64,000 nucleotides of DNA from Heliocidaris erythrogramma (taxonomy: Eukaryota > Echinodermata > Echinoidea > Camarodonta > Echinometridae): contig CM046858.1 of assembly GCA_025617745.1 (NCBI GenBank), positions 42,791,750-42,855,749 on the forward strand, written 5' to 3'. The notes beneath the pieces were generated by a model. That model made no database searches, was not told where the DNA came from, and worked only from the letters and a program-made list of their open reading frames with translations. This document shows, piece after piece, positions 60,611 through 64,000 of the stretch. How positions within the stretch are numbered: the stretch's first letter is position 1; every line of letters begins with the position of its first letter. A program made the position numbers and the translations under genes.

Positions 60611-60781
60611 TCATCAAAGTTCAAGCCACTGGTCCACTGTAGGAGCTCATCGACCTCCCAGTCGTCCACGGCCTGGGAGCCCCTGTTCTCAAACTGAGCC
60701 ATCAGACCATCTGTGGCATCTTCCACAAGATCGTTGAGACTCTCATCCTCAGCCTGAGCTTGGAGCATGCCCTCTTTGTAC
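60611..60781 (-). CDS. MFI / C11orf65 orthologue, central exon
   Basis: This 171-base exon runs from a CTGCAG acceptor to a GA/GTAAGT donor. It completes a Met codon and reads YKEGMLQAQAEDESLNDL, then a stretch with D-A-T-D-G-L-M-A-Q-F-E-N, and ends DDWEVDELLQWTSGLNFD. Human MFI has M-Y-Y-S-G-S-L, A-T-K-G-L-I-R-A-F-E and W-E-V-D-E-V-L-N-W-T-N-T-L-N-F-D-E-Y in the same order with the same spacing, so orthology is very likely. The protein is acidic here and probably helical. It sits between the exons at 61423 and 59765 with compatible phases. Confidence 0.92.
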
Positions 60782-61422
60782 CTGCAGGTCAGAGATCAGG
60801 AGGTCAAAAGTCAGCATAAACAGGGGATTTGTAAATGGAATACCGGTACCAAGGTGCTAAATGTAAACCTGTCTTTCAGGTTGGTCACTGGTTTAAACAA
60901 GGAAATCTCTTTTCTTGCTACATGTAGCATTCAATTACTGAATCAGGGACAGTTGTGCCAAAGGTGTGACTTTGCCAAGATTCAAAGTTATTTGGGTCAT
61001 TCACCACCAGGAATTTTGCAATATTCCATATCTTTATTTTTCATTATTCACATGACAATTTAGAACCTCTTTCAGGATGGTTTGATTAAGAACGGATTTT
61101 AATCAAATCATGTTTAATTTTGAGCGATGACTGCATTATGTATTATGTATGCTTCTTCTCAAATTGACTTTGTATGCTTCTTCTCAAATTGACTTTGCCT
61201 GTTTCTTTGCCTATTGTGCATTTCTAATCAAGGACATTACTACTGAAATTGTAGATAATCACCAACTACAAGGTAAATGCAGGAGCTATACCATAGCTAC
61301 AGCCACCAGGACAGGCAACTAACCCTTTGTCACGTGACCTTTCTTTGACCAATCATGTTGCAAGATTCTACATAGATTATTACACACTCTATGGTCTTTG
61401 AAAGAGCCTTTCTGCTACTTAC
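60782..61422. other. intron of the MFI-like gene
   Basis: 640 bases with a short direct duplication of TATGCTTCTTCTCAAATTGA around 61150-61190. Nothing else was recognised. Confidence 0.7.
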
Positions 61423-61562
61423 ATTTTTTTCATCCATTCCAGTTTCTTCCTCCTTTTCTTCTTCTCAACATCTTCTTTCCTCTGTAGCTTGGAGTGGGGA
61501 AACTCTTGCTTGGTCTTAGAACTCTCCCATGTGACTGAGTCCTGGTCTGCTCTCAGCATCAA
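61423..61562 (-). CDS. MFI / C11orf65 orthologue, internal exon (upstream)
   Basis: This 140-base exon has a GCACAG acceptor and an AT/GTAAGT donor. It reads LMLRADQDSVTWESSKTKQE, then F-P-H-S-K-L-Q-R-K-E-D-V-E-K-K-K-R-R-K-K-L-E-W-M-K-K, and splits a Met codon with the next exon. Human MFI has F-H-F-S-K-L-K-R-R-Q-D-L-E-K-K-R-K-L-R-K-I-E-W-M-R-Q-M in this position. The highly basic coiled-coil-like segment leading into E-W-M is the family signature. Exons encoding the N-terminus (including an IQ-like segment in the human protein) should lie beyond 64000. Confidence 0.9.
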
Positions 61563-61848
61563 CTGTGCACAATAACAACAACAAAGCACTGCTTTCATAT
61601 TCAGTTGTTTGTATTGAGCAACACAGATTAACTAAGATTACATATTTCTTTAACAGGTATATTATCAGGTATATCAAACATTTCTAGAATGATACAGAGG
61701 AAAATCAACATAATGGATTCTGTAAGAATATTATAACAAGTATTCAAATATTTGCAGGTGTACCACTTCACTGGGTTTTAGGTTTTATCCCTATTTCTAA
61801 TGAGATAAGGAATGGCTTTTTAGTGTGCATAAAGATAAACTTTACCAA

Positions 61849-62740
61849 TTAAAGGAGAATTAACCTCAAACAATAAAGACGATAGTGTTCAAAGGTGTTA
61901 TTTATTCCTACTTGTTAGACTATATGGCTTCGTGTCAAAATATACGAGATCGATACGAATCAAGATTTTCTGAGCAAAATTTATCACCTGCTAGCAATAT
62001 GTATCGTCTGCTAGCAATACATGGGGGCTGCCATTTTTTTTATGTGTACAAGAAGATTTTCTTAATCCAAATGCCCAATTGCCTTTTTCAAAATTAAAAA
62101 CCCATTTGAGATTAAAAATATAGAATAGATATGTCAATTTATTTTTAAACTGAAGATTTCCTTATATATTTCTGTTGAAAATCGATATTCGCTTAATAGA
62201 AATCTATTTTCTCGATACTGGACGTATGGGACGGAGCAAATTAATTCAAATTTTATGGATGCTTCTTCCCTGAGCATCTATAGCGGCAAACTATGCATTC
62301 ACCTGCTTTCGGATAATGGGACTTGAAAAGTCAGAATGCATGCTGTTTGGCAAACCCAAGAAAATAGATTTTTGTTAAGCAAAACCAGACAATTAAAAAG
62401 TATCATTATAAAGATTTAATTTTTATAATACATGTAAACACCCACTTTATATTTTTCGTCACATATGGGATTTTTAGGTAATGAAGAAAATCAATTTAGG
62501 TCTTGGATTCAAAATATCTTCCTGACTGGAACATTTCTCAATGGTTCATGTACAACTCCAAATCAGCAAGAAAATGGCAGCCCCCATGGAAATGAGTAGG
62601 AGACGATACCGGGTGTTGGAATATCTTTATTTATACCCTTTTCTGATATCTTATTAGAAAATGATTTAGGCCAATAAGTAGGAATATATTACACCTTCCA
62701 ATATAAGTAAATGTGTAATCAGGGGTTAATTCTCCTTTAA
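61849..62740. mobile_element. about 890-base non-autonomous element with TTAAAGGAGAATTAACC termini
   Basis: Left TTAAAGGAGAATTAACCTC and right GGGGTTAATTCTCCTTTAA are inverted. Sub-terminal inverted pairs include GGTGTTATTTATTCCTACTT versus AAGTAGGAATATATTACACC and GGGGGCTGCCATTTT versus AAAATGGCAGCCCCC. It lies in an intron of gene 2. No transposase motif. Confidence 0.8.
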
Positions 62741-63259
62741 GAAACTTTCCCAAATTTCAAAGAGCAGTTGAGATTACTGCAAGTTCCCTGAAGTAAAATG
62801 ATTTAAATACAACATGTACAAGATTGAGTTTTGCAAATCTTGACAATTTCTTGACACAAAAATTTTTCGGAATGAGTAATACCCCAAAAATGGTCGGAAT
62901 GAGAAATTCACAAAAGCATCTAATTTGTAGCCTCCATTTAACATGTTACCAAACAATATATAACTAGATGAATCTTCGACTGCGCGTGGTCAGAATTTAT
63001 GCCTCCGCCATCACCAGCTTGGAAATGTATGGCATACATGTACACTCTTAAAAGGATTGGTCCAACAAAATTACAAATCTTTTCACTTAAAAGGCACAGG
63101 AGACAGAAAACTTATTTCATTTCATTTTCATCCTGTACAACTAAAAAACTTACCATTGATGACTTACAATCATCAAATACACCAAGGAAATAAGATATTT
63201 TATAGCAAATAGACCACTGTCCCCTTGAAATTTCTAAAATAGGTAGACCTAGACTCCAT
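62741..63259. other. intron DNA of the MFI-like gene
   Basis: No exon, repeat family or RNA gene was recognised. Confidence 0.5.
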
Positions 63260-63985
63260 ACATCACAAACCATTTTTATGTATATAATGACCTCTTTGAA
63301 CTTTGACCTTGAGACCCTAAAATCTAATCCGTTCATCGTCCCTCACATATGCATACATGGGCCAAGTTAGAGGTTGATCCGTCAAACAGTTCTGAAGTTA
63401 TTGCGAGAACGAACCATTTTTATGTACATAATGATGCCTCTGACCTTTGACCTTTGACCTTGAGACCCTAAAATCTAATCAGTTCATCGTCCCTCCCATA
63501 TGCAAACATGGGCCAGGTTAGAAGCTGATCTGTCAAACAGTTCTTCAGTTATCGCGAGAACTAACCATTTTTATGTACATAATTACCTCTGTGACCTTTG
63601 ACCTTTGACCTTGAGACCCCAAAATCTAATCAGTTCATCGTCCCTCCCATATGAATACATGGGCCAAGTTAGAAGCTAATCCGCCAAACGGTTCCTAAGT
63701 TATCACAAGAACGAACCATTTTTATGTATATAATGACCTCTATGACCTTTGAACTTTGACCTTGAGACCCTAAAATCTAATCAGTTCATCGTCCCTCACA
63801 TATGCATACATGGGCCAAGTTAGAAGCTGATCCGTCAAACAGTTCTGAAGTTATTGCGAGAACGAACCATTTTTATGTACATAATGACCTCTGTGACCTT
63901 TGACCTTTGACCTTGAGACCCCAAAATCTAATCAGTTCATCGTCCCTCCCATATGCATACATGGACCAAGTTACAAACTGATAAA
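63260..63985. repeat. 151-base tandem repeat, about 4.7 copies
   Basis: The marker GAGACCCTAAAATCTAATC (or the C variant) falls at 63311, 63462, 63613, 63764 and 63915, a constant 151-base period. Units contain TGACCTTTGACCTTTGACCT (or GAACTTTGACCT in copies 1 and 4), CAGTTCATCGTCCCTC, CATACATGGGCCAAGTTAGA and CAAACAGTTCTGAAGTTATT. The last copy breaks off into an A run near 63985. Confidence 0.95.
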
Positions 63986-64000
63986 AAAAAAAACGGTCGC

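Overview
The window looks like nuclear DNA of a marine deuterostome invertebrate, most likely an echinoderm and perhaps a sea urchin. It is AT-rich, made of long introns and small exons with GT-AG junctions, and full of microsatellites, poly-C/poly-G tracts, short inverted-repeat transposons (MITEs) and tRNA-type SINEs. The species assignment is inference from repeat style; no species marker was read. Almost none of the longer open reading frames are genes. The real coding sequence lies in short exons of 51-171 bases on the minus strand.

Gene 1 (minus strand, about 1570-37842, 3' end outside the window) is a transgelin / calponin / muscle-protein-20 type gene with a calponin-homology (CH) domain. 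The window holds one common exon 2 (4853-4968), two alternative exon 3 copies (2760-2829 and 1570-1636), and eight separate first coding exons at 12776-12826 (A), 13509-13565 (B), 15715-15765 (C), 20526-20576 (D), 20937-20987 (E), 23060-23110 (F), 30852-30920 (H) and 37780-37842 (G). Each first exon has its own ATG, encodes 17-23 residues, ends with a lysine codon and is followed by GTAAG or GTGAG in phase 0, which matches the phase-0 acceptor of exon 2. The peptides fall into a G-P-x-Y-G class resembling the known transgelin N-terminus (A, B, G and a divergent H) and an A-A-P-M-G-D class (C, D, E, F). Several have TATA-like boxes 150-350 bases upstream, and one has a perfect CArg-type (SRF) box. 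Exons 3a and 3b are 70 and 67 bases; including both would break the frame, so they should be mutually exclusive. Sixteen N-terminal/CH-domain combinations are possible in principle. This compact isoform array is the main discovery.

Between 37.8 kb and 59.7 kb no gene was recognised; the interval is repeats and unassigned DNA. Gene 2 (minus strand, 59765-61562 and beyond both ends) is three internal exons of an MFI / C11orf65 orthologue, whose joined translation follows the human protein closely.

The rest is repeats: a five-copy MITE family, with one copy nested in another element whose empty form also occurs in the window; an inverted pair of MITEs embedded in CA/GT microsatellites on either side of first exon H; several foldback elements; tRNA-derived SINEs; a SINE-like element with a 7SL/Alu-domain-like head; a tRNA-like locus with a Pol III terminator; and a 151-bp tandem repeat at the right edge carrying spaced TGACCT motifs.
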